Of a DNA stretch of 64,000 bases, positions 36,120 to 46,075 are shown in pieces. Position 1 is the stretch's first letter. Every line of letters begins with the position of its first letter. The notes below the pieces were generated by a model that worked only from the letters and a program-made list of their open reading frames with translations, was not told where the DNA came from and did not search any database. Origin of the DNA: Lacticaseibacillus chiayiensis (lineage in GTDB: Bacteria; Bacillota; Bacilli; Lactobacillales; Lactobacillaceae); contig NZ_MSSM01000021.1 of NCBI RefSeq assembly GCF_004123795.1, forward strand, positions 62,001 through 126,000, given 5' to 3'. The translations under genes were made by a program, and so were the position numbers.

Positions 36120-36863
36120 TCACTGCAACCGATACACCCGCTCATGAATCGCATCGAAGTGGCCTAACGCCTGATTCAATGCGAATAAGCGGCGATCAGG
36201 TACCTGCCGAGCTTCTTGCCAAAACAAGCGACTGTTGGTGGCACCTTGGCGTTCACCAATGACAAATAATTGCTGATCGGGAAACGATCGCGCCATGATA
36301 TGTAAAAAGCGCACATCATTCGGATCTTTATCTGGGCTCCAAGCCATGACCACCGCATCAACCTGACTCGCATACAGGAACAAGGAAGCATTAGCAGTTG
36401 CGGTTTTGACGGGAACTAAAGGCTGCTGACCGGTTCCATTTTCTTTGACCCAAGTGTGAGCATCCGTGGCAATCGTGGCATCGCCTTGTGCGCGCAACCC
36501 GGCACTAACATAACCGTTACCAGCTGCTACTTCCAAATAACGCTGGGGGCCATATAGATGATGCCAGACGTTAAAGAAGTCGGTGTGGACAAATGACCAC
36601 ATCCCATAATGAAACGCAATGTAACGCCGAAAATTATGCAGCAAATGATCCAGTTGTTGCAACTCTGCCAATCGCGCGTCAGGCAAAGCTAAAGCATGTT
36701 CGATTTGCGGCGTTGTCAGGCCTAACCAAGGCAAGGCATGTTGCGGCAAGCGGTTATTCGCCACGGCCTGTTGCCACGTGGTCATTGCCGTTATTTGTTG
36801 TTTAAGTGGCAAAATGGGTGTGTATTTTCGCGCTAACTCATTTAACCGGGTCCAATAAGCCAT
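36120..36863 (-). CDS. Putative SAM-dependent methyltransferase
   Basis: 247 residues, cytoplasmic. A helical N-terminal third (about 1-100) is followed by a Rossmann-like core whose first motif YLEVAAGNGYVSAGLR (about 112-127) fits class I methyltransferase motif I (E-x-A-x-G-x-G). TIATDAHTW follows at the position of the acidic residue that binds the ribose. A later strand VDAVVMAWSPD near 170 sits where motif IV is expected but lacks N/D-PPY. No substrate-specific motif is recognised, so neither target nor activity is assured. It lies downstream of the DUF59 gene on the same strand, with a hairpin between them. Confidence 0.7.
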   Translation of the reverse strand: MAYWTRLNELARKYTPILPLKQQITAMTTWQQAVANNRLPQHALPWLGLTTPQIEHALALPDARLAELQQLDHLLHNFRRYIAFHYGMWSFVHTDFFNVWHHLYGPQRYLEVAAGNGYVSAGLRAQGDATIATDAHTWVKENGTGQQPLVPVKTATANASLFLYASQVDAVVMAWSPDKDPNDVRFLHIMARSFPDQQLFVIGERQGATNSRLFWQEARQVPDRRLFALNQALGHFDAIHERVYRLQ

Positions 36864-36914
36864 ATCAACCTCGATCTTTAACGAATACTAGTAAAAAATA
36901 TGCAGAAAACACTC

Positions 36915-36940
36915 AAAAGCCGCCAGAAACGGCGGCTTTT
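36915..36940 (-). terminator. Terminator after the DUF59 gene
   Basis: AAAAGCCGCC/GGCGGCTTTT, a perfect 10-bp stem around AGAAAC with only a short T run. It lies just before the methyltransferase start, so it may attenuate rather than stop transcription. Confidence 0.7.
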
Positions 36941-36965
36941 ACGGTGAACTTTGACAGCCAAAACG

Positions 36966-37313
36966 TTAATGGATACCCAGTGCCATTTTGGCATAGCGGC
37001 TGAGACGCTCAGGACCCCATGCTGGGTACCAAACCAGGTGAATTTCGACACTTTCGATCCCATCAATTGCAGTTAAGGCCCGCTTAATATCAGCATCCAG
37101 CATATCCGTTAATGGGCAGCCCATCGTGGTCAGCGTCATTTCAACGGTACACTTGCCATCTTCATCCAAATCAACACCGTAAATGAGCCCGAGATTAATT
37201 AAATCAATCCCTAATTCAGGATCGATCACTGTCTCCAGCGCATCAAGAATCTGTTGCTTCATTTTATCAAAATAGGCCTGATCCTGAGTGGTGGCTTCGT
37301 CATGATCTGCCAT
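36966..37313 (-). CDS. DUF59/MIP18-family metal-sulfur cluster assembly factor
   Basis: 115 residues of the PaaD/SufT/MIP18 family, which help deliver or mature Fe-S clusters. The family signature is complete: VIDPELGIDLINLGLIYGVDL near 30-50 and TLTTMGCPLTDML near 60-72 with the conserved Cys. The C-terminal HLVWYPAWGPERLSRYAKMALG is typical of Firmicutes members. No SUF genes are in the window. Its presence is notable beside a cluster-free Nth and AddB elsewhere in the window: some Fe-S biology clearly remains. The start follows AAGAAGGGACCGCTG (AAGGGA). Confidence 0.92.
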   Translation of the reverse strand: MADHDEATTQDQAYFDKMKQQILDALETVIDPELGIDLINLGLIYGVDLDEDGKCTVEMTLTTMGCPLTDMLDADIKRALTAIDGIESVEIHLVWYPAWGPERLSRYAKMALGIH

Positions 37314-37348
37314 CAGCGGTCCCTTCTTTCCTAAAAGCTTGCAGAACC

Positions 37349-37537
37349 CTACGCTTTATCGGCCGCCAAGACACCTGCAACGGCATAATGTTCTTTTGCC
37401 ATTTCATTTAACACAATATGCACATGTTCGGCAGGTGCACCAGTGTCCTTAACAATAGCAGCGGTCACATCCTTGACAAGTGCCTTCAATTGCTCCGGCG
37501 AGCGGCCTTCGATTAAATCAATATGGACTAATGGCAT
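37349..37537 (-). CDS. 4-oxalocrotonate tautomerase family enzyme
   Basis: 62-residue member of the tautomerase superfamily (beta-alpha-beta subunits forming dimers or hexamers). The mature protein would begin with the catalytic Pro after Met removal: MPLVHIDLIEGRSPEQ. The C-terminal half HVHIVLNEMAKEHYAVAGV matches the family's second strand. ATG 37537 follows AAGGAGCG with good spacing, so an upstream in-frame Met is rejected because it would hide Pro-1. Natural substrates of these stand-alone tautomerases in lactobacilli are unknown. Confidence 0.9.
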   Translation of the reverse strand: MPLVHIDLIEGRSPEQLKALVKDVTAAIVKDTGAPAEHVHIVLNEMAKEHYAVAGVLAADKA

Positions 37538-37656
37538 GACATTTCGCTCCTTCAATCATCGTTTGGTGAAAGTTAATTTGTTCCATTTTAGCATGCGAAC
37601 GTTTTTTGCGCACGTTTTACCGTATAAATGTAAGTAGTCTCGTCCGGTCGATTTTT

Positions 37657-38451
37657 TTACATAAACGTAAACGGATCCGTAGATAACTTCGACGGAATCG
37701 CTTTGACATCCCATCCTTCGACTGCTGCCCATTCATTAATCAAAGCGGCAACTTTGCCTTTCATGATGGCTTCGATGTGATGGCCTGGATCAATGACCGG
37801 CAAATCTGCCGCCAACATGTCATGACCGGTGTGATAATACACGTCCCCAGTAATGAAAACATCCGCACCGGCTTCCTTGGCATCGTTGAAAGCATCGCCA
37901 CCATCGCCACCAAGAATGGCAACGCGCCGAACCTGGCGATCCAAGTCGCGCGCAATCACCCGAAGTCCCTTAACGTTATAGGCAGCCTTGATCTGTTCAA
38001 CGAAGGCTTCAAGTCGAACTGGTTCCGGTAAAAGACCGATCCGGCCCATATTAGCGCCTTCACCTTCGTTAATAAACGGCACGACTTGGCTTAAACCCAA
38101 TGCTTCGGCCAGCCAGTCATTCATGCCTTTCTGCACCCGATCCAGATTCGTGTGGGCGCTATAAACCAGCAAATCGTCCTTCAGAATCTGGGCATACATG
38201 GCGTTTTGCGGTACCCGCAAGTCGAGGTTGTGAACAGGTCGAAACATGGCCGGATGGTGGGAAAAAATCATGTCAGCGTGAATCGCCTCAGCCTCCTTAA
38301 CAACTTCCGGACGAACATCAAGGGTCACCAAGACCGTTTTAACCGTTCGTTCCGGATTACCTAATTGCAGTCCGCTGGGATCTCGTTCCATAGCAAGGCT
38401 TAAAGGGGCATAATCTTCGAATCGATTGATAATCTGCTTACCGCTTGTCAT
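37657..38451 (-). CDS. Nif3-like dinuclear metal centre protein (YqfO family)
   Basis: 264 residues, the short Nif3 form without the PII-like insert found in B. subtilis YqfO. Metal-binding residues lie in ADMIFSHHPAMFRP near 60-73 (two His), YSAHTNLDRVQKGMND near 97 (His, Asp) and near the C-terminus in VIDPGHHIEAIMKGKV (His, Glu). Structures of the family show hexameric or toroidal assemblies with two metals, and GTP cyclohydrolase I type 2-like activity has been proposed. The role here is unproven. It overlaps trmK by 14 bases, a pairing conserved in Firmicutes. A decayed copy of its last 28 codons lies at 7519-7602. Confidence 0.93.
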   Translation of the reverse strand: MTSGKQIINRFEDYAPLSLAMERDPSGLQLGNPERTVKTVLVTLDVRPEVVKEAEAIHADMIFSHHPAMFRPVHNLDLRVPQNAMYAQILKDDLLVYSAHTNLDRVQKGMNDWLAEALGLSQVVPFINEGEGANMGRIGLLPEPVRLEAFVEQIKAAYNVKGLRVIARDLDRQVRRVAILGGDGGDAFNDAKEAGADVFITGDVYYHTGHDMLAADLPVIDPGHHIEAIMKGKVAALINEWAAVEGWDVKAIPSKLSTDPFTFM

Positions 38452-39148
38452 GTGCGTTTAACTCCTCCTTAATGAGTGCCAGGATATGCTCTTGTTCCCG
38501 AATCTTAGCCAGTGGTACCATTCGCGCATCTGCCAACCCCTCAAGAACGGCTTCGGTTTTTTCAGCCTCCCGATGCATCTTTTTCATGAACACCGGATTT
38601 TTCTGGCGGCGTAAAATAGGGCCAAAGCGCAGATCCGCTTCTGAATACGGAACATCTGGTTTGGCTTTACCAGCTGCCATGATCTCATAGATATGGCCTT
38701 CATCTTCGACAATCTGTTCACCGATAATGCCATACCCGTGTTTGTCTAGCCAAAGACGGACGTCGTATTGGTGACGATTCGGTGCCAATACCAGTGTTTC
38801 GGTGCCATCCATTCGCGTCATTCCTGCGTCTAGAATATTAGTGATTAATTGTCCACCCATGCCGGCAATCACAATGGTTGAGATAGCGTCAACCGGCTTG
38901 ATGCCGGCTAAGCCGTCTGCCTGGCGTACGTCGATTTGCTTGGTTAACCCCGCGGCAGCCACGTTTTGTTTGGCGATTGCCACCGGACCGGCACCAATAT
39001 CACTGGCGACGGCGAATTGAATGGCACCACGCTTGACAAGCTCAATTGGTAAAAGAGCATGATCGGTACCGATATCCGCAACCCGTTCGCCCGGTTCGAT
39101 AAACTTGCTGATCGTTTGCAGGCGCTTCGATAAATGTATATGATCCAT
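38438..39148 (-). CDS. trmK: tRNA (adenine22-N1)-methyltransferase TrmK
   Basis: Methylates N1 of A22 in tRNAs using S-adenosylmethionine. 236 residues: N-terminal Rossmann methyltransferase domain with motif I ERVADIGTDHALLPIELV near 19-36, ASDIGAGPVAIAKQN near 47, and TIVIAGMGGQLI near 91. The helical coiled C-terminal domain (about 160-236, rich in KKMHREAEKTE) is the TrmK-specific extension. The family was formerly DUF633/YqfN. The start lies well upstream of nif3, with GAGGGGATCG before it (GATGAGGGGATCG). It is separated from rpoD by a terminator, so it probably has its own promoter. Confidence 0.94.
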   Translation of the reverse strand: MDHIHLSKRLQTISKFIEPGERVADIGTDHALLPIELVKRGAIQFAVASDIGAGPVAIAKQNVAAAGLTKQIDVRQADGLAGIKPVDAISTIVIAGMGGQLITNILDAGMTRMDGTETLVLAPNRHQYDVRLWLDKHGYGIIGEQIVEDEGHIYEIMAAGKAKPDVPYSEADLRFGPILRRQKNPVFMKKMHREAEKTEAVLEGLADARMVPLAKIREQEHILALIKEELNAHDKR

Positions 39149-39244
39149 TAACTTTACGATCCCCTCATCTAATTGACAGTTTTCATTATAACAAACTGAT
39201 GCAAAGATGCTGGTATTCTGCTAAAAATCAATTGGTTTGAAAGC

Positions 39245-39283
39245 AAAAAGCCGCCATCTCGGTTGAGAGAGATAGCGACTTTT
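39245..39283 (-). terminator. Terminator of rpoD
   Basis: AAAAAGCCGCCATCTC pairs with GAGATAGCGACTTTT on an imperfect stem of about 14 bp, with a T run on the minus strand, 15 bases after the rpoD stop. Confidence 0.8.
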
Positions 39284-39297
39284 CAGACTTGATTTAA

Positions 39298-40548
39298 TTA
39301 TTCAAGAAAATCTTTAAGTTGCTTGGAACGACTCGGATGACGCAGTTTGCGTAACGCCTTTGCTTCGATTTGGCGAATGCGTTCGCGTGTCACGCCGAAG
39401 ACTTTGCCGACTTCTTCCAATGTCCGGGTACGGCCGTCATCAAGTCCAAAGCGTAACCGCAAAACATTTTCTTCACGATCGGTTAAGGTGTCAAGCACAC
39501 TTTCCAACTGTTCCTTTAGCAGTTCATAGGAAGCGTGGTCTTCCGGACTGGTGGCGTCCTGATCTTCAATGAAATCACCTAGATGGGAATCGTCCTCTTC
39601 ACCAATTGGCGTTTCAAGCGATACCGGTTCTTGGGCGATTTTAAGAATTTCGCGAACTTTTTCGGTCGGCATATCCATTTCAGCACCAATTTCTTCAGGC
39701 GTTGGTTCACGGCCAAGGTCCTGAAGCAGTTGCCGTTGAATTCGGATCAGCTTATTAATGGTTTCAACCATATGCACTGGAATCCGGATTGTCCGGGCTT
39801 GGTCGGCAATCGCACGGGTAATCGCCTGGCGAATCCACCAAGTTGCATACGTCGAGAACTTGAAGCCTTTGCGGTAATCAAACTTCTCGACTGCTTTCAT
39901 CAGACCCATGTTTCCTTCTTGAATCAGATCCAGAAACTGCATGCCACGGCCGACATACCGTTTGGCAATGGAAACAACCAACCGTAAATTAGCTTCGGCC
40001 AAGCGCTGTTTGGCTTCCTGATCACCTTGTTCGATCTTCAGTGCCAGTGCGACTTCTTCGTCTGCGGTCAGCAACGAAACCCGGCCGATTTCCTTTAGAT
40101 ACATCCGCACAGGGTCATTGATCTTAACCCCGGAAGGTGCGGACATGTCGCTCATTTCCTTCTTGGAGACCTTTTTTTGCTTCTTCAAGCTGATGGTCGC
40201 CGGTTCGCCGTTTTCATCAACGATCGCAATGCCGTTGTCTTCGATTTTTTGCATCAGGTCATCGATGGCATTACTCTTGAGTTCGAACGGTTTGATCAAC
40301 TTAGCGGTCAAATCGTCTTCGGTAATCTGTTTTTTCTTCTTATAGTCTTTGATCACAGCCTTGACAGCACTATCAAATGCCTTCGTGGTTGTGTGGGTCT
40401 TGCTAGCGGTAGTCTTCTTGGCCGTTGTTTTCTTGGCGGTGGTCTTCTTAGCCTTCGCCTTCACACTGGTTGCCGTCTTTTTGGCAGATGCAGCCGTTGT
40501 TTTCTTTGTGGTCTTGTTTACTTCAGTTGCTGTTTTTTTCTCAGCCAT
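39298..40548 (-). CDS. rpoD: Primary sigma factor RpoD (SigA)
   Basis: Housekeeping sigma-70 that directs RNA polymerase to TTGACA/TATAAT promoters. 416 residues. The N-terminal tail (about 1-60) is an unusual Lys/Ala/Thr-rich repeat (AKKTT units), then region 1.1. Region 1.2 begins at [16 protein letters not shown] (about 145), region 2 has [28 protein letters not shown] near 190 and [10 protein letters not shown] (2.4), region 3 spans about 265-340, and region 4 has the helix-turn-helix [31 protein letters not shown] near 380-410. The start follows GGGGAGGAACTTTA. It forms the classic macromolecular-synthesis operon with dnaG. Confidence 0.98.
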   Translation of the reverse strand: MAEKKTATEVNKTTKKTTAASAKKTATSVKAKAKKTTAKKTTAKKTTASKTHTTTKAFDSAVKAVIKDYKKKKQITEDDLTAKLIKPFELKSNAIDDLMQKIEDNGIAIVDENGEPATISLKKQKKVSKKEMSDMSAPSGVKINDPVRMYLKEIGRVSLLTADEEVALALKIEQGDQEAKQRLAEANLRLVVSIAKRYVGRGMQFLDLIQEGNMGLMKAVEKFDYRKGFKFSTYATWWIRQAITRAIADQARTIRIPVHMVETINKLIRIQRQLLQDLGREPTPEEIGAEMDMPTEKVREILKIAQEPVSLETPIGEEDDSHLGDFIEDQDATSPEDHASYELLKEQLESVLDTLTDREENVLRLRFGLDDGRTRTLEEVGKVFGVTRERIRQIEAKALRKLRHPSRSKQLKDFLE

Positions 40549-40561
40549 TAAAGTTCCTCCC

Positions 40562-42331
40562 CTAGCCTTGTTGTTGCTTCAAAAGTTTCATGAGATTCAC
40601 ATATTGCACTGTTAACTCGCCTTGTTTCTGCTTGTCGCCCAAACGTTGCGCTTCAACAATCGCCTGTTTGATTGCCTGCAGCCGCGTCACTGTCGAGGCA
40701 GACGTGATCGTCTGGATTAATTCGTCAATAGTCGCCTCGGTGGCTTCAGGCAATGACTGCATGGCAACATCTGCCGCCACACTGCTGAGTTCGGGATCAA
40801 CCCGATCCAGGAATCCCGCCAGATCACCGTCTGGTTGTTCATGCAAAAAATTCAGCCATCCGGTAAAAAGTGTCTGGAAATAAGCGGTCGGAAATACGAA
40901 TGTAGCATTTTTCAGCCGCTGCATCACCAAATCATCATGCCACACATAATATAATAACTGTCGTTGCGCCGCCGTGTATCGATCAAGCGGGCGGGCTGGT
41001 TGTTCCGTGACAGTCGGACGCGCAGTGGTTGGCTGTGATGGCTGTGGCTTGGGCAAACTTTGATTCAATGCCGAGATCGGCACATCAGTTGTTTCGGCTA
41101 ATTGTTTGACGTAAACCGCGCGGGCAACCGGATCATTGATTTTACCGACGATTTTTAGTGCCGCATTCAAGTACGTCAACTTAGCCTGATCGTTGTGCAT
41201 ATCCACGCCGCGGGCTAAAAATTGTAACATAAATGCGGTTGGCGTCAACACCGACTTGACTTGCGCCTGAAAAGCCTCGGCACCACGCGCACGAATATAT
41301 TCATCAGGATCCATGCCGTCCGGTAAAACCACTACATCGGTTTGCAGTCTTGGGTGATCGGCCAACATCGTCACCGCGCGTTCGATGGCTTTTTGGCCGG
41401 GCTCATCACCATCGTAACAAACTGTCAGTCGTTTGCTTAAATGACTGATGATGTCAACTTGCTCGGTCGTTAGGCTCGTGCCCATCGAAGCAATGCCGTT
41501 TTTAACCCCGGCTTGATACGCTGCGATGACATCCATATACCCTTCAAAAAGAATCGGTCCGCCATCACGACCAATCTCGGCTTTTGCGCGGTGCAGATTA
41601 AACAAAATGTCGCGTTTGTTAAATAGTTTTGTTTCCGGGCTATTTAGATACTTGGCCTGGGTCTTATCGTTTTGTAGAATCCGCCCGGAAAAACCAACGA
41701 CCTTGCCATTGGCGTCTGTCAGTGGGAACATGACGCGGTCGTTAAAGCGGTCGAATAATTTACCTGCCTGATCTTCGACAAACAAACCACTGGCACGCTG
41801 ATCCTGGTAATCGATTTTACGATTATTCAGAAATGCCACCAACAGATTACGTTCTTCAGGAGCATAGCCTAGCTGAAATTCTTCAATCGTCTCATCGGTC
41901 AACCCACGCTTGTGCAAATAGGCCAGTGCCGCTTCGCCTTTTTCCGTATTGACCAGAATGTGGTGAAACAGATCAGCCGTGTCTTGCAGAATATGCTGTT
42001 GCTTGGTAATTTCAGGATCAACCGGCGCTACATGGCCAATTTGGACATCAAGCGGGATACCCGCAAAATCCGCGACCTTCTTAACGGCTTCAGGGAACGT
42101 GACATTGTCATAGTCCATGACGAACTTGAAAACATTGCCACCGCGACCGCATGAAAAGCAATGGAAGATTTGTTTCGGCTCATTAACAGAAAATGATGGC
42201 GTGTGTTCTTCATGAAAAGGACAGAGACCAAAAAGATTTTGGCCGGTTTTACGCAGTTGGACGAATTGCCCAATATAGTCGGCGATGTTAACCGACTTCA
42301 GGATTTTGTCGACAGTGGCCTCTGGAATCAT
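40562..42331 (-). CDS. dnaG: DNA primase
   Basis: Makes RNA primers at the replication fork. 589 residues. Zinc-binding domain: [12 protein letters not shown] near 37 with [10 protein letters not shown] near 57 (CHC2 type). RNA polymerase core: a [10 protein letters not shown] helix, then TOPRIM with [27 protein letters not shown] near 265 and a [10 protein letters not shown] metal motif near 312. The C-terminal helicase-interaction domain begins near 450. The ATG at 42331 lacks a strong ribosome binding site (GCCGGA precedes it). Codons just upstream are open for only a few residues, so the exact start is uncertain by a few codons. It lies 13 bases before rpoD. Confidence 0.96.
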   Translation of the reverse strand: MIPEATVDKILKSVNIADYIGQFVQLRKTGQNLFGLCPFHEEHTPSFSVNEPKQIFHCFSCGRGGNVFKFVMDYDNVTFPEAVKKVADFAGIPLDVQIGHVAPVDPEITKQQHILQDTADLFHHILVNTEKGEAALAYLHKRGLTDETIEEFQLGYAPEERNLLVAFLNNRKIDYQDQRASGLFVEDQAGKLFDRFNDRVMFPLTDANGKVVGFSGRILQNDKTQAKYLNSPETKLFNKRDILFNLHRAKAEIGRDGGPILFEGYMDVIAAYQAGVKNGIASMGTSLTTEQVDIISHLSKRLTVCYDGDEPGQKAIERAVTMLADHPRLQTDVVVLPDGMDPDEYIRARGAEAFQAQVKSVLTPTAFMLQFLARGVDMHNDQAKLTYLNAALKIVGKINDPVARAVYVKQLAETTDVPISALNQSLPKPQPSQPTTARPTVTEQPARPLDRYTAAQRQLLYYVWHDDLVMQRLKNATFVFPTAYFQTLFTGWLNFLHEQPDGDLAGFLDRVDPELSSVAADVAMQSLPEATEATIDELIQTITSASTVTRLQAIKQAIVEAQRLGDKQKQGELTVQYVNLMKLLKQQQG

Positions 42332-42427
42332 TCCGGCGATATCCGCTCACTTCCCTTCCGCGATAGGCGCAACAGCAACGATTTTCACCATCACTGCGGC
42401 ACGACTTGAACCGATTGAAATAGCTGT

Positions 42428-42462
42428 AAAAAGTCGCACTTCTCATATGAAATGCGACTTTT
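42428..42462 (-). terminator. Terminator of glyQS
   Basis: AAAAAGTCGCA pairs with TGCGACTTTT around a loop of 13 bases. On the minus strand it lies about 65 bases after the glyS stop and before dnaG. Confidence 0.85.
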
Positions 42463-42525
42463 GAATAGTCTATCGGCAGATTAATACAAAATACAGTATA
42501 GCCCCTTGACGGCTAAAAAGCAAAT

Positions 42526-44595
42526 CTACTTCACAATCACCTGACTGACATCGCCAAACTGTCGGATAAGTCGGGCAAGTTGCTGTAAGGTGGCCAGCCG
42601 ATTCGCGCGCACCGCTGCGTCATCGGCCATAACCATGGTAGCATCGAAATAAGCATTAATCGGGTCAACCAAAGCTTTGAGCGCCTGATAATCAGCTTCA
42701 GTTGGTTCCGCGTCAAAGGTTTGGGCAGTCGTGGTCACTGCTTGGTGTAACTGGCCTTCTGTATTATTTTTAAACTTGTCTGGATCCACTTGGGTATCAG
42801 TGGCTTTGTTACCGGTAATCCGCAGCACTCGACCCAAGGCTTCCATGACGGCTTTGAAATCGTCATCGGCTGCATGGGCAGTCAGCACTTTGGCAGCATC
42901 CAAAATCCCGGCAATATCAGCATCGCTGCGAACCGTGACTGCATCCACGATATCATGCCGAATCTTTTCGCCTTGAAGCAATTGCTTGGCACGATCGATG
43001 ACGAATGCGTTAAGTTCTTCTTGATGGGCCGCAAAATCTAGCCCGTTTGTTTTCCCGGCTGCAGCAAGTGCTTGGGCAATGGCAGGTTGCAGTTTGGCAA
43101 GCGCAAATGGCCAGTCGTGGGCCGCAATCATGCGGACAATGCCATAAGCTTGGCGCCGCAATGCATATGGGTCGTTGGAGCCGCTGGGGATTAGATCAAC
43201 GGCGAAGAAGCTCATCAGTGAGTCCAGTTTGTCAGCAATGGCTAAAACCGTCCCAACCAAACTTTGCGGTAACGCACCGTCAGCGGCAATCGGTTCATAA
43301 TGCTCGGCAATCGCCTGTGCCACCGCTGGCTTTTCGCCGGCCAGTCGTGCGTAGTGCTCGCCCATAATGCCTTGTAACTCCGGAAATTCACCGACCATCG
43401 ATGTGACCAGATCAAACTTATAAATAGAAGTAGCCCGATCCAAGTCAGCTTTGTCCGCGGTCGACAAGCCAAACTTGTCAGCAAGTATATCGGCAATGAC
43501 TTTCGTGCGGCCCATTTTGTCATACATTGAACTGATTTTATCGTGAAAACTAACCGCTTTGAGACGCTCAACATCTTCGGCGATGCTGCGCTTTTGATCT
43601 TCTGCATAGAAGAAAGCAGCATCTTCAAGTCGAGCAGCCAAGACCTTTTCGTTGCCGGCAATCACATTGGCCAGATGGTCGCGATTCCCATTACGGACGC
43701 CAATGAAGGCATTGACCATCTTACCGGTCGTGTCGCGCGCATAGAAGTATCGCTGATTATCTTTCATTGAGGTGATTAGCACGGCTTCAGGGATCGCCAG
43801 GTATTTCTTGTCAAAAGTGCCCGCAAAAGCAGTTGGCCATTCAACCAGATTATTGACCTCTTCTAACAAATCGGAATCAAGATCGATTTGCCACTGATGA
43901 TCAGTCGCGATCTGTTTAATTTGGTCGCGAATAAGCTGTTTGCGGGTAGCAGGTTCGACGATCACAAATTGGTCTTTCAACGCCGATACATAATCATCTG
44001 GATTCGCCAGCGAAACGGGTTTGCCGAGGAAACGGTGGCCTTGTGTGACCCGACCGGCTTCGACATCCAATAATTTCATCGGTACAACTTGATCATCCAG
44101 CAAGCTGACCAGCCAATGAATCGGCCGAATGTATTCAAAATCATAGGCGCCCCATTTCATTCGCGTTGGGAACGTCAAGCTCTTGATGACAGCCAGCATC
44201 CCCGGCAGAATTTCGGCTGCGCTCTTCCCTTTAATGGCCTTATGGAGGTAAACATAATCAACGCCTTTGACGGTTTTAAAAACAATGTCGTCCGGGGTCA
44301 TGCCTTGCCCGCGTGAAAAACCAATGGCAGCTTTCGTCCAGTTGCCATCTGCATCTTGTGCAATTTTCTTGGCAGGGCCTTTGACGTCTTCTTCAATGTC
44401 GGCTTGTTTGGCGGCTAGATCATGCACCAGTAATGCCAGCCGCCGCGGGGTTGCGTAACAGTCAATCGTACCATGTTCAAGATGATTGGCTTTCAGAAAA
44501 GCAACTGTCTTGTCATGAAATTGGTTCAGACTCGGCGTTACAACATGGGCAGGCATGTCTTCAAGGCCGATTTCGATCAGATAGTCATGCGTCAT
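42526..44595 (-). CDS. glyS: Glycyl-tRNA synthetase beta subunit
   Basis: Large tRNA-binding subunit of the tetrameric alpha2-beta2 enzyme. 689 residues, the typical length. N-terminal DYLIEIGLEDMPAHVV near 4-19, the conserved segment TFPTRMKWGAY near 130, an HD-like central domain (EHYEPIAADGALPQSLVGTVLAIADKLDSL near 400-435), and a C-terminal anticodon-binding helical domain. ATG 44595 with GGAGGTG upstream is chosen over a longer open frame that reads back through glyQ. It begins one base after the glyQ stop, so expression is coupled and under the upstream glycine T-box. Confidence 0.96.
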   Translation of the reverse strand: MTHDYLIEIGLEDMPAHVVTPSLNQFHDKTVAFLKANHLEHGTIDCYATPRRLALLVHDLAAKQADIEEDVKGPAKKIAQDADGNWTKAAIGFSRGQGMTPDDIVFKTVKGVDYVYLHKAIKGKSAAEILPGMLAVIKSLTFPTRMKWGAYDFEYIRPIHWLVSLLDDQVVPMKLLDVEAGRVTQGHRFLGKPVSLANPDDYVSALKDQFVIVEPATRKQLIRDQIKQIATDHQWQIDLDSDLLEEVNNLVEWPTAFAGTFDKKYLAIPEAVLITSMKDNQRYFYARDTTGKMVNAFIGVRNGNRDHLANVIAGNEKVLAARLEDAAFFYAEDQKRSIAEDVERLKAVSFHDKISSMYDKMGRTKVIADILADKFGLSTADKADLDRATSIYKFDLVTSMVGEFPELQGIMGEHYARLAGEKPAVAQAIAEHYEPIAADGALPQSLVGTVLAIADKLDSLMSFFAVDLIPSGSNDPYALRRQAYGIVRMIAAHDWPFALAKLQPAIAQALAAAGKTNGLDFAAHQEELNAFVIDRAKQLLQGEKIRHDIVDAVTVRSDADIAGILDAAKVLTAHAADDDFKAVMEALGRVLRITGNKATDTQVDPDKFKNNTEGQLHQAVTTTAQTFDAEPTEADYQALKALVDPINAYFDATMVMADDAAVRANRLATLQQLARLIRQFGDVSQVIVK

Positions 44596-44596
44596 G

Positions 44597-45493
44597 TTAT
44601 TGCACCTCCGTTTTGCGCTGCAGCAATGGGAAACCGAGCTTTTTGCGCTCAGCCACAAATGCCCGGGCAACTTTATGTGCCATCTTGCGAATTCGACTCA
44701 TATACCCGGCCCGTTCGGTAACCGAAACGGCGCCGCGTGCATCCAACAGGTTAAAAGTATGACTGCATTTGAGGATGTAATCATAAGCTGGATGAACCAA
44801 GCCAAGATCCATCAGTCGCCATGCTTCTTTTTCATAAGCATCGAAGAACTTCAATAACATCTCTTGATCGCTAACTTCAAAAGCATATTTACTGTGTTCA
44901 TATTCAGGTTCTTTGAAAATGTCGCCGTACAAAACACCGTCGCCCCATTCAAGATCAAAAACGCTATTAACGTCTTGAATATAAGAGGCTAAACGTTCGA
45001 CTCCGTAAGTGATTTCGCTGGTGACCGGCGACACTTCAAGACCACCGACCACTTGGAAATACGTAAACTGGCTGACTTCCATACCATCAAGCCAGACTTC
45101 CCAGCCTACCCCAGCGCAACCCATGGAAGGATTCTCCCAGTTATCTTCAACAAAGCGAATATCGTGTTCCAAAGGATCGATGCCAAGCGCTGCCAGTGAA
45201 TCCAGATAGTAGTCCTGGATGTTTTCCGGCGACGGCTTCATGACCACCTGAAATTGGTGATGCTGGAACAACCGGTTCGGGTTTTCACCGTAACGGCCAT
45301 CTGCCGGACGCCGAGAAGGTTCAACATACGCAGCATTCCAAGGTTCCGGTCCGATTGCCCGTAAAAAGGTATACGGACTCATGGTACCGGCGCCTTTTTC
45401 TACATCATAGGCTTGCATCAGCATGCAGCCTTTGTCACCCCAGAATTTTTGCAGGGTCTGGATCATCGTTTGGATGTCCATTTTTGTTGTCAT
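44597..45493 (-). CDS. glyQ: Glycyl-tRNA synthetase alpha subunit
   Basis: Catalytic class II subunit that makes glycyl-adenylate. 298 residues. Landmarks: [42 protein letters not shown] near 8-50, [32 protein letters not shown] near 53-84 (motif 2 region), and [18 protein letters not shown]-type strand near 118. The end carries [17 protein letters not shown] near 250. ATG 45493 follows GAGGTTGTC. An upstream in-frame extension runs into the T-box terminator stem and is rejected. It is cotranscribed with glyS. Confidence 0.97.
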   Translation of the reverse strand: MTTKMDIQTMIQTLQKFWGDKGCMLMQAYDVEKGAGTMSPYTFLRAIGPEPWNAAYVEPSRRPADGRYGENPNRLFQHHQFQVVMKPSPENIQDYYLDSLAALGIDPLEHDIRFVEDNWENPSMGCAGVGWEVWLDGMEVSQFTYFQVVGGLEVSPVTSEITYGVERLASYIQDVNSVFDLEWGDGVLYGDIFKEPEYEHSKYAFEVSDQEMLLKFFDAYEKEAWRLMDLGLVHPAYDYILKCSHTFNLLDARGAVSVTERAGYMSRIRKMAHKVARAFVAERKKLGFPLLQRKTEVQ

Positions 45494-45552
45494 GACAACC
45501 TCTTTCCCGGTGAATCGAAGTGGATCTTGGCTCAGACAACATTTTAAGAAAC

Positions 45553-45758
45553 GCGAAAACGTCCCTACGCCAAGAGTTGGCGTAGGGACGCTTCTGCGCG
45601 GTTCCACCCTACTTCAGACAGTTGCAAAACCTGCCTGCAGCTTCATTATTTGGTTCGAAAACGCCAATCATACCTACCGTCACCAGGCTTGCACTATCCC
45701 TGACTCGCTGAAGCTAAGTACCGATATGATCCTTTTTCTCATCACCGATTCAATTTTC
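45553..45758 (-). promoter_or_regulatory. Glycine T-box riboswitch of glyQS
   Basis: Leader RNA that senses uncharged tRNA-Gly and prevents termination. The T-box sequence AGGGTGGAACCGCG lies at 45597-45610. The terminator, a GCGTCCCTACGCC stem with T run, lies at 45553-45592. The basal Stem I helix GATCATATC/GGTATGATT encloses the specifier GGU (45676-45678) followed by the usual A, a glycine codon. The order is promoter, Stem I, antiterminator/terminator, glyQ. Confidence 0.93.
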
Positions 45759-45764
45759 CTAATA

Positions 45765-45792
45765 AGTATAGCATCGCGGTAGGTGCTGTCAA
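45765..45792 (-). promoter_or_regulatory. Promoter of the glyQS T-box transcript
   Basis: TTGACA (45787-45792 read on minus) and TATACT (45765-45770), separated by 16 bases. Confidence 0.85.
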
Positions 45793-45809
45793 GCGACTTT
45801 CTGAAAGCA

Positions 45810-46033
45810 GAGCGCGAACAGGAGCGCTTAGAAATCGGAGTGTAAATGGCCTCAAGCCTAAATGGCTGGTCTTTGGCCATTTAGGTTTGAGGTTCTTATA
45901 CGGAGATTTCTGTGACTGTGAGCGCGTTTTCAATGCAGTATCGGCCAATGTTATTTCTTGCCTGCATGCAGTAAGATTTCTTTGGCCATTGCGACCAAAG
46001 CCTTTACATTCCGGATTTTGGCCCAGTGAACGC
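45810..46033 (-). repeat. Palindromic repeat plus a half copy (family locus 5, reverse orientation)
   Basis: A full element at about 45810-45930: arms GAAATC/GATTTC, and an inner stem on CCTCAAGCCTAAATGGC with its complement carrying one G-T pair. A degraded partial copy follows at about 45955-46033. The stretch contains nothing else and separates the glyQS promoter from the gene at 46076. Confidence 0.87.
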
Positions 46034-46075
46034 CTTTCATAAAATGTACATATCACTGAGCCACTTCAAGAAATG

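Noticed and set aside
37566-37656. Regulatory RNA downstream of nif3
   Set aside because: Only about 90 bases, with no stable hairpin or T run that I could support.
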